The position numbers were made by a program, and so were the translations under genes. Source: Pelobates cultripes (lineage: Eukaryota; Chordata; Amphibia; Anura; Pelobatidae). Taken from it: a DNA stretch of 64,000 nt. The notes below the pieces were generated by a model, which did not search any database, was not told the DNA's origin, and worked only from the letters and a program-made list of their open reading frames with translations. Below are positions 42,070 to 53,589 of the stretch, one piece after another. Every line of letters starts with the position of its first letter. Within the stretch, counting starts at the first letter, position 1. Location: contig OW240914.1 of assembly GCA_933207985.1 (NCBI GenBank), positions 134,881,672-134,945,671 on the forward strand. The letters run 5' to 3'.

Positions 42070-43307
42070 GCATCAGCGGGTTTGCTCTCCTCCGTATGGG
42101 CTGTGTTACTGACTCAAACCCCTTTCTATGTCATTAGCCATAGCTTTTTGCAGTCTGAACATGTCTATCATTATAAATAATGGTTAATAGTAAGTGAAGT
42201 AAAGTTCCTATATGTCTTTGGATAAAACATTAACTATTGCGGTACTATCATTTATATCAATTAGACTACAACAATTATACCACCCTGTAACTAAAATAAA
42301 CAACCAGTAGTGGCTGGGTTAATAAAACATGTCACAAACCCTTCTAATGCTAAACCATCATTTAACGTAAAGGATGTTACTGTAAACCTACGATCTGTAA
42401 CTAGCAAGATTCGATTAAGTAAAGATACAATGTTTAAAATAACTTGCATTATTTGGCTATTTCCCTTGTTGCAAGATTAATCTGGATAATCAGCTGTTAT
42501 GCTCTTATATTCGTGTCCAACAGATCTCATTTGTAGGTCACACCACAGTTGCAAATTACATTTTAGCAACCTTCTTTTTTTTATATCACGGACACATTGT
42601 TGATACAGGGAAACAAATGGCATGATTGTTTTAGTAATTATAATGTTTCTGTTCATAATATGTAGAGTGTAAGGAAAACAACATGTCTCTAAATAGGACG
42701 AGCATAATAGGGGTAGGCCTCATGATGGAGGCAGCCATGACAGGGGCGGGGAAGGAAATGACAGCAAGGGAGGAAGTGAGATGACGTCCATGATAGGTGT
42801 GGGAAAGGAAGACAGGAGGTGTGGGCATGGTAAGGGCGGAAGTGACGTTACTTTAGAAGCAACCGTGACTGTAGATAGGTCACGGGACTGGCAGGGTCAA
42901 CCTCCTTCTGTACTAGGCGCCATCTTTAGGGTGGTGGCTGATGCACTTTCAACAATACACTATATTAAAACTATTAAAATAAGTCAGAGAAGCAACATTC
43001 TGTTCTGCAAAATGAAATATTAAACTATGAACAGACCTGGCAGGTTAAATAAGACAGTTGAGAACATTATGCATTTAACAGCCCATACAGCTGTTTCTAG
43101 AAACATGTACTTTAAAATAACTTTAAAATAATAAAATGATGCAAAATAAACTCGCGGAATTCAACCAAATTCCCTTATCTTCCTCAAACCATTAATCACT
43201 TTCCTCCTCTTATACTGACTTAACAACATCGCATATTCCCTCTACACCTTCCTAAATCCCGTATTCAACACTGAATGCAATCTTGTGAGCTCGTCACTCC
43301 CACAATC

Positions 43308-43346
<39 letters not shown>

Positions 43347-43735
43347 GGCAAACGGCAACAATAATAATATTATTACACAATTATAACACCATAACCTTTG
43401 AATTAGAATATTTTCCAGCAAAAATCCTGTCTCTAACTCTTATCAGTAGAAATGCAGGCAAGCGGGGAGGAGAGGGGGGGAGAAAGTTAGACAGTGCAAA
43501 AAAGGGAGTGAAGCTGCAGGCATGAAGATTAACCATGTGAGTGCTGGAAAGTAACAAGACAGAAGGACAGAGACTTATACGTTTGGAAACCAGAAATCTT
43601 TGACGGGAGAAACGGACTGGAGGTGCAGGGAGCTGCAGAGAGAGGATGAGGGTGACGAGATCTGTAGGACTGATGGGGGGGGGAATAGGGATCCATCAGC
43701 ATCCAGTAACACAATTATTATAATACACAAACAAT
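42070..43735. other. ERV2 interior without recognisable gag
   Basis: Capsid and nucleocapsid should lie here, but no such motif is seen on the minus strand. The region is AT-rich and has an (AT)n tract. It is probably degraded, deleted or replaced by unrelated sequence. Confidence 0.5.
43311..43343. repeat. (AT)n microsatellite
   Basis: About 16 AT units. Confidence 0.95.
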
Positions 43736-43739
43736 CTTA

Positions 43740-44028
43740 AACCTTTGTGATCAATTTCTTCCTCAACCTATCCCTTTTGCTGAATAGCTCTTGCTACTCG
43801 GTACCAGGCTTCTGCTGTACAAACCAAATCGTGGTCCGACAGCTTCCCTTTATTCTCTGTCAGTAACTTACGCCAGCTCTCTGGCTACAATCTGCCGCAC
43901 AGAGGTACGGTAATTCCACATACTTTAGCAATCTTACTCACTTTCTTAACCATCTCTTCTCCTTCTCTGTCTTCCACTAGATCACATGCTAACCAACCCT
44001 TACTGGGTTTATCTAACTTCTGTCCCAT
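43740..44028 (-). pseudogene. ERV2 gag matrix remnant
   Basis: The ATG at 44028 opens MGQKLDKPSKGW, a Gly-2 start suited to myristoylation, followed by about 35 codons to an in-frame TAG. Beyond it the same frame goes on with LVCTAEAWYRVARA before another stop. It resembles a matrix domain but I cannot assign it further. Confidence 0.5.
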
Positions 44029-44991
44029 CCTCCCTATATAAGGCGTCCCAGATATAGAGAGAGAAAGGAACAGAACGTCTACCGTGCTCGACTGCTACTT
44101 TAAGAGCAAGCTCTTTAAGTACGTCTTCCCAAAACGTAGACTAGTCACTGATTCCGCCTACCCGTGGTAGCCGCGGATTGGAGCGTGGCGAGAAGTGTGT
44201 GACCAATCACTTCTCTCAACAGAGAAAGAGAAATAGGAGGGGAAAGTGTAAATAGTACAGTGAGTAAGATAGAAGTAAACACAGGAATCTGTGTGACAGA
44301 CAATTAAGACAATAACATTTCAGTGTAAATACAGTGCATGCATCACAGTTCAAATAAGTTCAACAGTTTTATCCCTTGCCTTTACTCGTGTGGCCAAAAG
44401 CCACCTCCCTCAACCTCGTAGTGTCCCTGTTGCGGACCCACCCGCAAGTCTCACTACCAGCAGCCACAGGAAACAGCAACAGCTTCCAACCCGAATCCTG
44501 TATAGCCTAAAGAATTGGAATCTTACCTGCCTCAGCGCTCGAGGCTGGAATTTTACCAAGAAGAAGTGGCACTATGGGGAACCCCCAGGAAGCAATGAGT
44601 CTACACCCCTCCACAGATTCCCCCTACTCTTTTTCCTTACAGCCACAGCCACGTGGCTCCTAAAAGAGTTAAACAGGCACTTACACTCCCCGGGTACTAA
44701 GTTAAACACAAACCAATACAAACACACCCAGGCAACAGATAGTCAACATGCAGGTAAATTAAGTATCATTAACAATACAAAGACTCTGGGCAAGTTATTA
44801 CCTGACTTTGATGTCCTCTCGGCAGCAGTCACAGACACTGGGATAGGTCAATCACAGGGGCAGGAGCATACCGGCTAGGTGCTGCAGCAATCTCTACCGT
44901 GTACTCAGAGGTGATCAGGCTCTTTTCCTTCCCCCAGGATTCAGCCCCCCCAGCGTCTTCTTGGACAGCTGCCCAGGCAGGACATAGCCCA
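44029..44991 (-). other. ERV2 5' leader
   Basis: Leader between primer site and gag; about 0.96 kb. The 162-codon plus-strand frame at 44390-44878 is antisense to it and has no recognisable domain. Confidence 0.5.
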
Positions 44992-45013
44992 GAGCCCCAC
45001 GTTGGAAGCGCCA
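44992..45013 (-). promoter_or_regulatory. ERV2 primer-binding site, tRNA-Lys-like
   Basis: The plus strand GAGCCCCACGTTGG-AA-GCGCCA matches the 3' end of tRNA-Lys(CUU) except for two extra A residues. It is three bases from the LTR. Confidence 0.65.
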
Positions 45014-45016
45014 ATT

Positions 45017-45609
45017 TGTAGTAGATAATTTACTGCAAACCAATTAGTTTGAATGACTATCTGTTCCTGTCCAAATTAAAGATAATAAAGTTGCGTGCAC
45101 GCAGAAGTAAATTCACACTGAGACACAGAGTTAATGAAAAAAACTTCGGAGAAGTTTAATGGCTTCTGACAGAAAATGGGTGCGCAGACCCTTTTAAAGG
45201 CATTATTACATCACTGAAGAATTCAAGATAACAGCAAATAGACACTATTGATTGGTCCAGGTGTTAAGTGGTTAGTTAGGTACCCTCCTATCAAGAGGTG
45301 ATGTCATCCTTGACACGGGAGTGGACACAAGATGTAGGCGCCATCTTGTTAGCACGAGGTGTTCACTCGATGGGAGGGGTGCTTTGGCAGCCATCCATTT
45401 AGAGTGTAGCTGGCACGGTTAGTTTCTCAAGGTTAGGTTTCAAGGCTTTTAGTAAATACACATTTTATCAAAGCTATTTCTTGCTGGCATGCAAATTCTA
45501 TGTTCTATAGACAGAGCTTTCTTGTAAAACTATGGGGGCCTCTTAGAGGTATAGCAAGAGGATTTAAAGGGGCCTTACAGATTTATAGAGGCCTAATAAT
45601 TCTACAACA
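45017..45609 (-). repeat. ERV2 5' LTR (593 bp)
   Basis: Sense TGTTGTAGAATT to CTACTACA. Contains a TTTAAAAGGG promoter-like box and an ATTAAA poly(A) signal (sense CCATTAAACTTC). The distal U3 carries about 95 bp absent from the 3' LTR and is otherwise poorly alignable to it. Confidence 0.9.
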
Positions 45610-45613
45610 ATGG
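45610..45613. repeat. ERV2 target duplication, right copy
   Basis: ATGG. Confidence 0.8.
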
Positions 45614-45639
45614 TATGTCTTATATCGTATACTTTATTG

Positions 45640-47080
45640 GTGTGTGGTGGTTAAATCTTTTTGCTGGAATAATATGTCCACAAGTCACACACCCCAAGCA
45701 TCGCACGTTACCTTGTATTTAGCCATCTCAGAATAGCTCTCTACAGAATCTGTGTGTACCAACATGTCTCTAAGACTTTTGTTCTTCTTGTAGCAAATTA
45801 GTGGGTTTTCCTTGAAGATATTTGGCAACGTGTCGTCCGCAGTAATCATCTTCCAGTTGTCTTTGACAATGGCGGATACCAGATTAGATGAGTTATGGAA
45901 TGTCATCGGGAATACTATTCTTTGTACAGGATCTGTCTTTGGGCGCACCGGAGCTAATCCAGCTTTCAACAGTGCATCATCCAATGCCTGAACTTCATAG
46001 CCCCTCTCCAAAAACTTCTGAGTCATAGTTTTTAGTTGCATCTCAGCCTTGTTTGCATCAGTTGTTATGGATCACTCTCTGGAATTGAGCCTTTGGAATC
46101 GACTTTTTCAAAGCAATGGGGTGTGCACTGTTTGCGTGCAACAAGGTGTTGCGGTCCGTTGGCTTAGAAAATAAAGTATACTGGACTCCATTAACCCCAA
46201 AGGAAAGTTCTAAATCCAGATATTGGACACTGTCCTCACTGATGTTTGCTGTGAATTTTATAGGTGATGGGAGAAGGTTTAACTCATTGACCATGGTATC
46301 TGCTTCCGTTAGTGAGCCTCGCCAGATGATTAGAAGGTCATCTATATAACGGTAGTACCCGATGATCTGGTCTTGATAAGGGATCAATATATGAGTTGTT
46401 TCATACATGTACATGTACGCATTAGTGTACATCGGGGCCATCGCCGACCCCATACATGTCCCAGCCACTTGTCAATACCACTCATCTTCAAATCTAAAGT
46501 GGTTATTGTGAAGAATTAAAGACAAAAGTTCCTATACGAACTCAACAGGTGGCCCCTGATAGATGGAGGATCCACATAACACTTGCCTCAATGCCCCCTA
46601 TATGAGGAATGACTGTGTATAAGCTTTTGACATCCATGGTAATAAAAATTGGAACTATATCATCAAACTTCAAAGCTTTAATTCTATATAAAAGAGTTTG
46701 CATATCTTTAATACATGTATGTAATTGCTCGACCGGTCCCTTAAAAATAAAATCCAACCATTGTGCTATGGGCTCTAGGATCCCGTCTATAGCCGAGTCA
46801 ATTGGGCGGCCGGGAGGTCTATTCATATCCTTATGGATTTTCAGGATACTATAAATGATCGGAGTGCGGGGATATTGCTTATTCAAAAAATTATACAAAT
46901 CAAGACTGATGTAACCAGCTCTAAGGCCATCTCCAATACATCAACAATTTTTCTTTGAATATCCAGAGTGGGATCACTCGGTAGGGGACAATATGTATTT
47001 GAGTCCTGAAGTTGCTGTTTAAGATCCTCCGCGTAATCAGTGTAGTTCATAAGGACAATTCCTCCTCCTTTGTCCGCCGA
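45640..47080 (-). pseudogene. PLE reverse transcriptase
   Basis: In sense order: SADKGGGIVLMNYTDY (about 47080-47030), TPIIYSILKIHKD and RPPGRPIDSAIDG (about 46860-46785), FITMDVKSLYT (motif A, about 46640), AGTCMGSAMAPMYTN (motif B, 46468-46420), YYRYIDDLLIIWRG (catalytic motif C, about 46360), FSKPTDRNTLLHANSAHP and the QFQRVIHN tail. A linker frame 46041-45685 follows. This motif set is diagnostic of Penelope RT, which is related to telomerase. Stops or shifts lie near 46900, 46530 and 46050. Confidence 0.88.
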
Positions 47081-47106
47081 GTGGATAACTATAGTATGAT
47101 CCTTGG

Positions 47107-47802
47107 CTAGGCTCTCAAGCAGCAGTCGTTCCTTCTTATGTGGCTATTATGTGGCTTATCCCGTAGTTTAGAAAGAGCATCCTGCGTCATCTTAGAGGTA
47201 GTTGTCAAGAAAGTCTTAATTGAAGCTTTGGTGGTTTGCGGATCAAAAGTGGATTTCACTCTAAATTTATCTGACCCTGTACAGGTTTGCTGTGTTTTAT
47301 CTTTGTGCATTGTATGAAAAAACTCTTTAAGCCTCATGTTTCTTCCCATTTTAAAACATCTCTGTGCTCCACTTAAAGGAGTTAGCATAACTGGTAGGGA
47401 CATATGATAGTCCTTTACTGAGGATGTTTACTTCTGCTTCACTGAGTCGTCTGTGGCAGAGATTAAAGATGGGAGTTACCTCCACTGGGGCGGTTTGCCC
47501 CCTGGCACTGTTTTTGCCTTTGCGCCCTCTCCTGTTTCTATATTGTCTTCGCCTCTGACCTTGCTCCTGGTGACGGTGCCCAGTTCCGCCTGGCCTAAAA
47601 AAGGTGGAGCTTCACTAGGGGTCTCGTTCTCAGACATCGATTCCCCGGAGGCTACATCAATCGTTGTAACCTTTGGGCGACCTATTCTTTTATGAAATCG
47701 CCTGGGTCTTGGTGGGCGGTCTACTGATAGCCACCTGTATACCCGGTGGTCCTTATAGTCCTGTTGGATCATTTCATATTTTTGTTTTTTAAATCTCACC
47801 AA
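47107..47802 (-). pseudogene. PLE N-terminal region
   Basis: Two frames (47802-47476 and 47403-47107), charged and without a named domain, lie upstream of the RT as expected for Neptune-type elements. The second includes FDPQTTKASIKTFL and a Lys-rich stretch. Confidence 0.55.
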
Positions 47803-48532
47803 CTCGTATATTTCACCAACTCGTATACTTATATTTCAGAAGCTCAACCTTAAGTTGTTGTTGTAGTTTTAGTACATCAGCAGAGGCTAACAAGACTACT
47901 TGTTCAGTTTCCAATGTTAAGATTTGCTGTTTGACTTACATTAAATCAGTCTTCACGTCTTTAATAGTTATGAGCATCAGATCGAACGAGGCTTTGTTCA
48001 GGAAATGCGTTCAATCCCTACATACAGTTGCTTTCTGTCTCCCAATGGTTGGTATATTCAATAACCTGAAACCACATGGGATCATTTTGGCTTTAAAGTA
48101 GTCCAACAAAAACAAGCCATGTAAATCCAGATCTACACTTTTTTTATGCAAACTAATAATTTAAAATAAACATCTCTTGATGTGGTTTGACTGGGTAATT
48201 CTTGGCTAGTCTGTTCCCATAGGATATGAGCTGTATCTTCAGGTGTAAACTGCAATATTTCAGCATGTTCTGCATGGGTTCCAGCTAGCACTAAAAATGT
48301 ATCCATGTTAAATAGTGACCAGGCAAATAAATGATAGTATATTGCCAAGTGTGTAAGAGCTAAATATGCTCAATTTAATATAACTAAAGTGCAACACAAA
48401 TTGCACTGTAGGCTGGTGCACAAAGGTAGGTAGAGCCCTACACTCCCAGAAAAATACAAAAATGTATCCCCTGCACTCACGCTTGAAAAATGTTCCAATA
48501 CCGGGCCCATTACCAGAGCTCCAATAGATAAA
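47803..48532 (-). other. PLE 5' region between N-terminal frame and pseudo-LTR
   Basis: No clear coding; a short 71-codon frame at 48133-48348 is unassigned. Confidence 0.4.
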
Positions 48533-48716
48533 GAATCCAACAAGGCAGGCTGCTCTCCGGACTTTAAAACGAAAATTTATTAAGTAATATTAAAAATAAC
48601 GACCAACGTTTTGGTCCCCGCTTGGGACCTTCCTCAGGGTCAAAAAACAACAAGACAACAAAGTACTGTACACAGAATAACCATATATACCATCACAATC
48701 AATAGAAAAACTCATA
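48533..48716 (-). repeat. PLE 5' pseudo-LTR
   Basis: Direct-repeat partner of 35417-35598. Confidence 0.8.
48601..48641 (-). ncRNA. Hammerhead ribozyme motif, core mutated
   Basis: Same fold as at 35484-35524, with GACC/GGTC stem I and CTGAGGA. The GAAA box reads AAAA because the conserved core G (G12) is A, a change expected to abolish cleavage. Confidence 0.65.
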
Positions 48717-48734
48717 TTAATATCAAAATACAGT

Positions 48735-50275
48735 TACACTTTTGCATCCAAGATCCTTGAAAGAATTGTGTATGCGAGAGTGACAGACTTCCTCGAGTCC
48801 AACTCTCTGCTAGACCTGCTTCAGTCTGGTTTCCGCGCTAAGCACTCTGTGGAAACGGCACTGACCAAAGTATCCATTGATCTACTCGCTGCAAAATCTC
48901 ATGGTCACTACTCTATCCTAATTCTCCTTGACCTGTCTGCGGCTTTTGACACTGTTGATCATCAACGGCTTCTTCTTATCCTCCGCAATATCTGTCTACA
49001 AGATATTGCTCTCTCCTGGTTCTCCTCCTACCTCTCCCAGCGCTCTTTCAGTGTTTCTTTCTCTGGCTCTGCTTCTTCTCCCCAACTCCTCTCTGTTGGT
49101 GTCCCCCAAGGTTCAGTCCTTGGTCCCCTACTGTTCTCCATCTATACTGCCTCCCTTGGTAAACTCATTAGCTCCTTTGGCTTCCAATATCATTTCTATG
49201 CAGATGACACACAAATCTGTCCTCTCCTGATCTCTCCCCGTCCGTCTTGACTAGTGTCTCTGACTGCCTCTCTGCTATTTCTTACTGGATGGCTGCCCAC
49301 TTCCTTAAACTAAACTTGACCAAAACTGAAATTCTGGTCTTGCCTCCCTCAAGTGTTGTTACTCCTGCGTCTGTCTCATTCCAAGTCAACGGTACTACCA
49401 TCAGCTCCACCACGCAGGCTCACTGCCTAGGTGTTCTCTTTGACTCCGACCTCTCCTTCAAGCCTCATCTTCAGTCTATCGCCAAATCCTGTAATTTCCA
49501 TCTCAAAAACATTGCACGCATCCGCCCCTACTCAACACCAGATGCGACTAAGGTGTTGGTCCATTCCACTGTCCTTTCTCGCCTTGACTACTGTAACCCG
49601 CTTCTCAGTGGTCTTATGGGCTCCCAACTTGCGCCGTTACAGTCCATAATGAATGCGGCAGCGAGGCTCATCTTCCTGTCCGGCTGCACCTCCCATGCCT
49701 CACCCTTCTGTCAGTCCCTACATTGGCTTCCTATAAAATATAGAGCTCAATTTAAAATTCTGTTTTTTGCTTTCAAATCGCTATATAATGGTGCTCCCAC
49801 CTATGTATACTCCATTATACACAAGTATGTCCCGTCTAGGCCCTTACGATCTGCTGAAGACTTACGTCTATCTTCTGTCCGTACTCCCACCTCTAATGCT
49901 CGCTTTCAAGATTTCTCTAGGGCTGCACCGTTCCTGTGGAACTCGCTTCCCTCCTCTGTTAGATGCTCACCCAGTCTCCAATCCTTCAAAAAATCGTTAA
50001 AAACACACTTCTTCATAAAAGTGTATCAATTAAACTGTTAATAGCTCCCGACTGATTCCTCTTCTGCAACTGTCACTAGTCTAATACTATCCTTACTTTT
50101 TTGTGTCATTTTACCCCACTCCCTCTAGCATGTAAGCTTATTGAGCAGGGCCCTCAACCCCTCTGTTCCTGTGTGTCCAACTTGTCTGGTTACAACTACA
50201 TGTCTGTTTGTCCACCCATTGTAAAGTGCTGCGGAATTTGATGGCGCTATATAAATAACATCATAATAATAATAA
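48735..50275 (+). mobile_element. Rex1 non-LTR retrotransposon, 5'-truncated
   Basis: RT coding is followed by the characteristic tail: AAGTGCTGCGGAAT near 50224, then GGCGCTATATAAATAACATC and (ATA/ATAA) repeats ending at about 50275. It retains only the RT half of a Rex1/CR1-group LINE. Confidence 0.9.
48738..50041 (+). pseudogene. Rex1 reverse transcriptase, one frameshift
   Basis: Coding is already open at [11 protein letters not shown] (the nominal start is a GTG, so it is truncated). Motifs: [26 protein letters not shown] (catalytic Asp), [14 protein letters not shown] and FYADDTQI (catalytic pair, about 49198). A one-base shift near 49235-49250 leads to the second frame with SAISYWMAAHFLKLNLTKTE, HCLGVLFDSDLSFKPH, VLSRLDYCNPLL and the C-terminal region ending at 50041. 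The RT primes on nicked target DNA. Confidence 0.9.
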
Positions 50276-50504
50276 CACCTATTGTGACCATGTGATCGCT
50301 CTGTTGAGAGCTCACATGGCTCCCGGGGTCCTAATTCGCCGCGGGGAGACTGCCTGGGCTGCAGGGAGTCTCCCCACACCGGGAGCAACGTCGATCACCG
50401 CCGGGGGAATGACGGCGATCGGGTTAGTAAATCTTACCATCACCGGTCCTCAACGGTAAAATACTGATGACGGTCCTGAACCATGCGCGGTCGCGAAGGG
50501 GTTA

Positions 50505-50812
50505 AACTTGCCCCAATCCTCTTATGTCTTAATTTCTTTAGCTTAATACAATGGCCTCTAATTACAGCTTTATAAGAGCACCATAGGGTATCGTCCTCTA
50601 CCTGTCCATTTTTATTTTCTTGGAAATAAACCGTTGTCATTGTATCTAAATAGTCTTTATATTCTTTCTTTTGTAGTGAAGTATCATCAAGTCTCCATGT
50701 TGCATTATAGTTTCTTCTATAATTGGTTTTATTTAACTCTACAGATACACTGTTTTATGCATTCTATTTATATTTTATGTATTTTTTCTGTCAACTTTAA
50801 TTCTCCTAAAAA
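50505..50812 (-). pseudogene. Old L1, ORF2 fragment
   Basis: The minus frame includes TWRLDDTSLQKKEYKDYL and LWCSYKAVIRGHCI, the linker between endonuclease and RT of L1-type ORF2. The 3' remainder is absent. Confidence 0.7.
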
Positions 50813-52180
50813 GAGCTGCAGGCACGTATCACAGCAGACCGGCCCAACCAGAAAAAGGAAAACTGACAAAGGAGGGCGAGGGGACTCCTCCGGGCAACAC
50901 ACTTACCCCAAAGCCTCATGGTACCAACGACCACCCGACTGGGCTGGGAGCCACCAGAGGCAAGACCTAGGGACATCGACCACTATGGGGGAAGATCACA
51001 TGCCGCTGGCGGCAGATACTACCTCGTTCTTACAACTGCCCCTCGGGGGGCCAAGACTTGGCTGCAATCAGGTACAGAGTCCGTGGACAGAGGATGTCGG
51101 CTCTCATAAAGGCCTGGGGTAAAGAATCTCAACCCGGTCTTCCCCCCGACTGACCTTGGCAATCGACCCGCACAACAGCTCACTCACCATGCTGTTCGCC
51201 CACCCGGGTTGAAGGCCCCTAAAGGTACTGCCTCCCTGCATCTGCCGTACAAACAGAGTAACACCCGCCATGGACGAAGCGTGCCACCACAATCAATTGC
51301 ATACCTGAGACAGGGGAAGGGCCTGTCACTATAGAGCACCCAAGCCCGCGGACTAGCAACACTTACCCTCACACAAGTCGGGGGTTGGAGGAGAAACCAA
51401 CCCTTCTACAGCTCGGTTGATGCTCACTGGGATGTCCCCAAGCTTACACTACCTCTACCGCTGGTGGGAATCGGCTTATCGGGTATCCAAACCCGCAACC
51501 GGGACGCCTAGTCACTTAAAGGGGAAGCTGAGTAATTGGACATACCCGATAAGAGACCCTTCAATGCTGATGCCATATATACATTTCTTCTCTATATATT
51601 TTTTTTGCTGTATCTCTCCTAGCCTACTTATAACTCTGCCCTGCTACTCCACTAATCTTGACTGTGGGACCAGACACCAGTGGAACATATATAGCTTGCA
51701 CTGCCGACTGAGGCCAGCATGCTCTGATACACTCTAGATGTCGTTAACTATCTTTTTTGAGTTAAGCTTCATTCCAATGTTTTACGCTGATATTGCCCAT
51801 ATCTACCCACAACTTGCAGGGAAACGGCTACACACAACACATAGAGCCAGTATATCGCATAGCGCAACCTCTGACTCAGTCTGTAATAAGTGACCATCAT
51901 CCTTTTATTTCACAGTTTAAGCTGCGCTGACACTGTCTCCTCACGGTTACACATCGTTATATAGCATAGCCAGTTGTTCTTAGTTTGACTAGCATGTTTA
52001 CTATATATAAAATATGAGACAGATTACCAGGAATTTAGCTACCGACTGTATGTTACCAATCTTACCGTATGAACTAATTCCTTTATTCCTGTTGGAATGC
52101 TGTATCATAAATCACATTGTCTCAATAAAAATACAAGAGGAATACTATAAATCTTTGAGTAGAATTTAAAAAAAAAAAAT
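50813..52180 (+). mobile_element. Probable L1-like 3' fragment, plus strand
   Basis: Sits between two parts of the old minus-strand L1. It ends in CAATAAAAATACAAG and an A-run at about 52168-52180, suggesting a plus-strand LINE 3' end. The frames at 50634-51122 and others are not recognised. No target duplication found. Confidence 0.4.
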
Positions 52181-52678
52181 TTATCTTTAACTTGTTAGGG
52201 TAGCTCCAGGAATATTTTATGTTTAAATATCTTTAAGAACTTGTTACCGTGGTGAATTTTCTTCTCTGTGACCTTGTAAAAAATGATAAGTCTTGGAATA
52301 TATTTATATTTTTAAACTTATCTTACAAAGTTATTTTGGCTCGAATAGCACGTAATATTGCTTCTTTAAACTGGAATGATTACAGATTTATTATGTCTCT
52401 TGGTAGTTGTGATATAGCTTTCGGTTTAAATAACCAATGGTATCTTTCTATATTAGTATTATATTTTGTTACTTCTATCTTCAGTGCTAACCATAGCTTA
52501 TCTAAGAACTCTGGAATTTGTTCTTGTGTAACCGTCTCTGGAACATTTCGGAGTCTGAGGTTATTGCGTTTTGTGCGATCTTCTAAGTCTCCTATTTTAC
52601 CTTCCATAATTCTCAATTGACCATTCAACTGTTCATTTCGATCTTTCAATATTTTTTGTTATATTCTAAAGTTGTAAT
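52181..52678 (-). pseudogene. Old L1, ORF1 C-terminal part
   Basis: The minus frame contains IGDLEDRTKRNNLRLRNVPE, the ORF1 signature, followed by RRM-type sequence up to LPRDIINL and then AILRAIRAKITL after a stop. Continues across the insertion into 55354. Confidence 0.8.
52666..52678. repeat. Target duplication of the LINE at 52679-55353 (left)
   Basis: CTAAAGTTGTAAT, repeated at 55354-55366. Confidence 0.85.
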
Positions 52679-53589
52679 TTTTTTTTGAGTTATATAATTC
52701 TTTATTTTTGTTGTGCCTTGCAAGTACAACAGGTAAGAGAAGACAAGTCAAAGAATAGCATCAAAAAGTGTCAACATTTCTCCATACATTGCAAAGATTA
52801 CTGCACAATTTTTTATATATATTCAAAGAGTACATGCTGCTTCTAGAACTGAATATCAGATAACGTATAGCATGGCATAAGTTGGTGCCTAAAGTAACAC
52901 AAAATTTATGATTACAATAGATGTTCATTTATAATGTCATATTTCCTAACATCCTATTATTAGTATATGCGCATAGACAACAAGAAATGGACAGTAACAG
53001 GTGCTTACAGTTAGTATATCAAAACTGGTTAAACGTATGGTATTGATAACATTCTACATGGTAATCAAATAGGAGATGCATGTATGCGTGTCTAAGGTGG
53101 TGATTATGGTAGTAACACAGGTTGATAAAACTTTATAGTTAGGTGTATTGACTTAAATCCTGTGTCTGCATAAAAATGAGAAAATTGGAAATTATAGCCG
53201 AGATCGCCCACTGGGTGTGTATACAGGTTGCCAGTGTTAGTTAAACCATTAGGTGCAACACTACTTGCACACTGGTGTGATATATAGTGCAGCTTATTCG
53301 GCTCGCCAGTAATGGCATAGAGCTGGGCTAAGCGTATTGTGAGTTACGTCAGGTTATATATATAAACATAAATATTAGTGGCATGTAAGGGTATTATGTG
53401 ATGATATAGTCTCTATTGTATTGATTAATATTTGTGCTTAATAGTAGCAATCTAATAAGATAGCTTTATAACATAATTGAAGAGTAAATGATAAATATAA
53501 ATGGTATAAGTACCTTTAAGTACTATAGGTTGTATAGACATGGAAATAAGTTATGTGCTTAGATGTAAGAATTAATATGATATGTCTTT

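Larger units (their letters stand above)
36558..45609 (-). mobile_element. ERV2: endogenous retrovirus with two LTRs, env-rich and pol-deleted
   Basis: A 9052-bp provirus on the minus strand. LTRs lie at both ends, with a 4-bp ATGG target duplication in the PLE, a tRNA-Lys-like primer site, gag remnant, protease, fragments of RT, RNase H, the integrase C-terminus and a long env. Most of the RT palm and the whole integrase core are deleted. Gamma/epsilon-type class I by Env and RNase H. Confidence 0.9.
35417..48716 (-). mobile_element. Penelope-like element (Neptune-type), split by ERV2
   Basis: Minus-strand element bounded by direct repeats at 48533-48716 (5') and 35417-35598 (3'), each containing a hammerhead motif, as is known for Penelope pseudo-LTRs. 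Inside are an N-terminal region, a reverse transcriptase, and a GIY-YIG endonuclease. ERV2 occupies 36558-45609, between RT and endonuclease. Without ERV2 the element is about 4.2 kb. Several frameshifts and stops make it inactive. Confidence 0.85.

Noticed and set aside
44390..44878. A 162-codon plus-strand frame inside ERV2
   Set aside because: Antisense to the viral leader; no domain, no splice context. Not supported as a gene.
50125..50388. Minus-strand 87-codon frame after Rex1
   Set aside because: Spans the Rex1 3' tail and flank; an antisense artefact.
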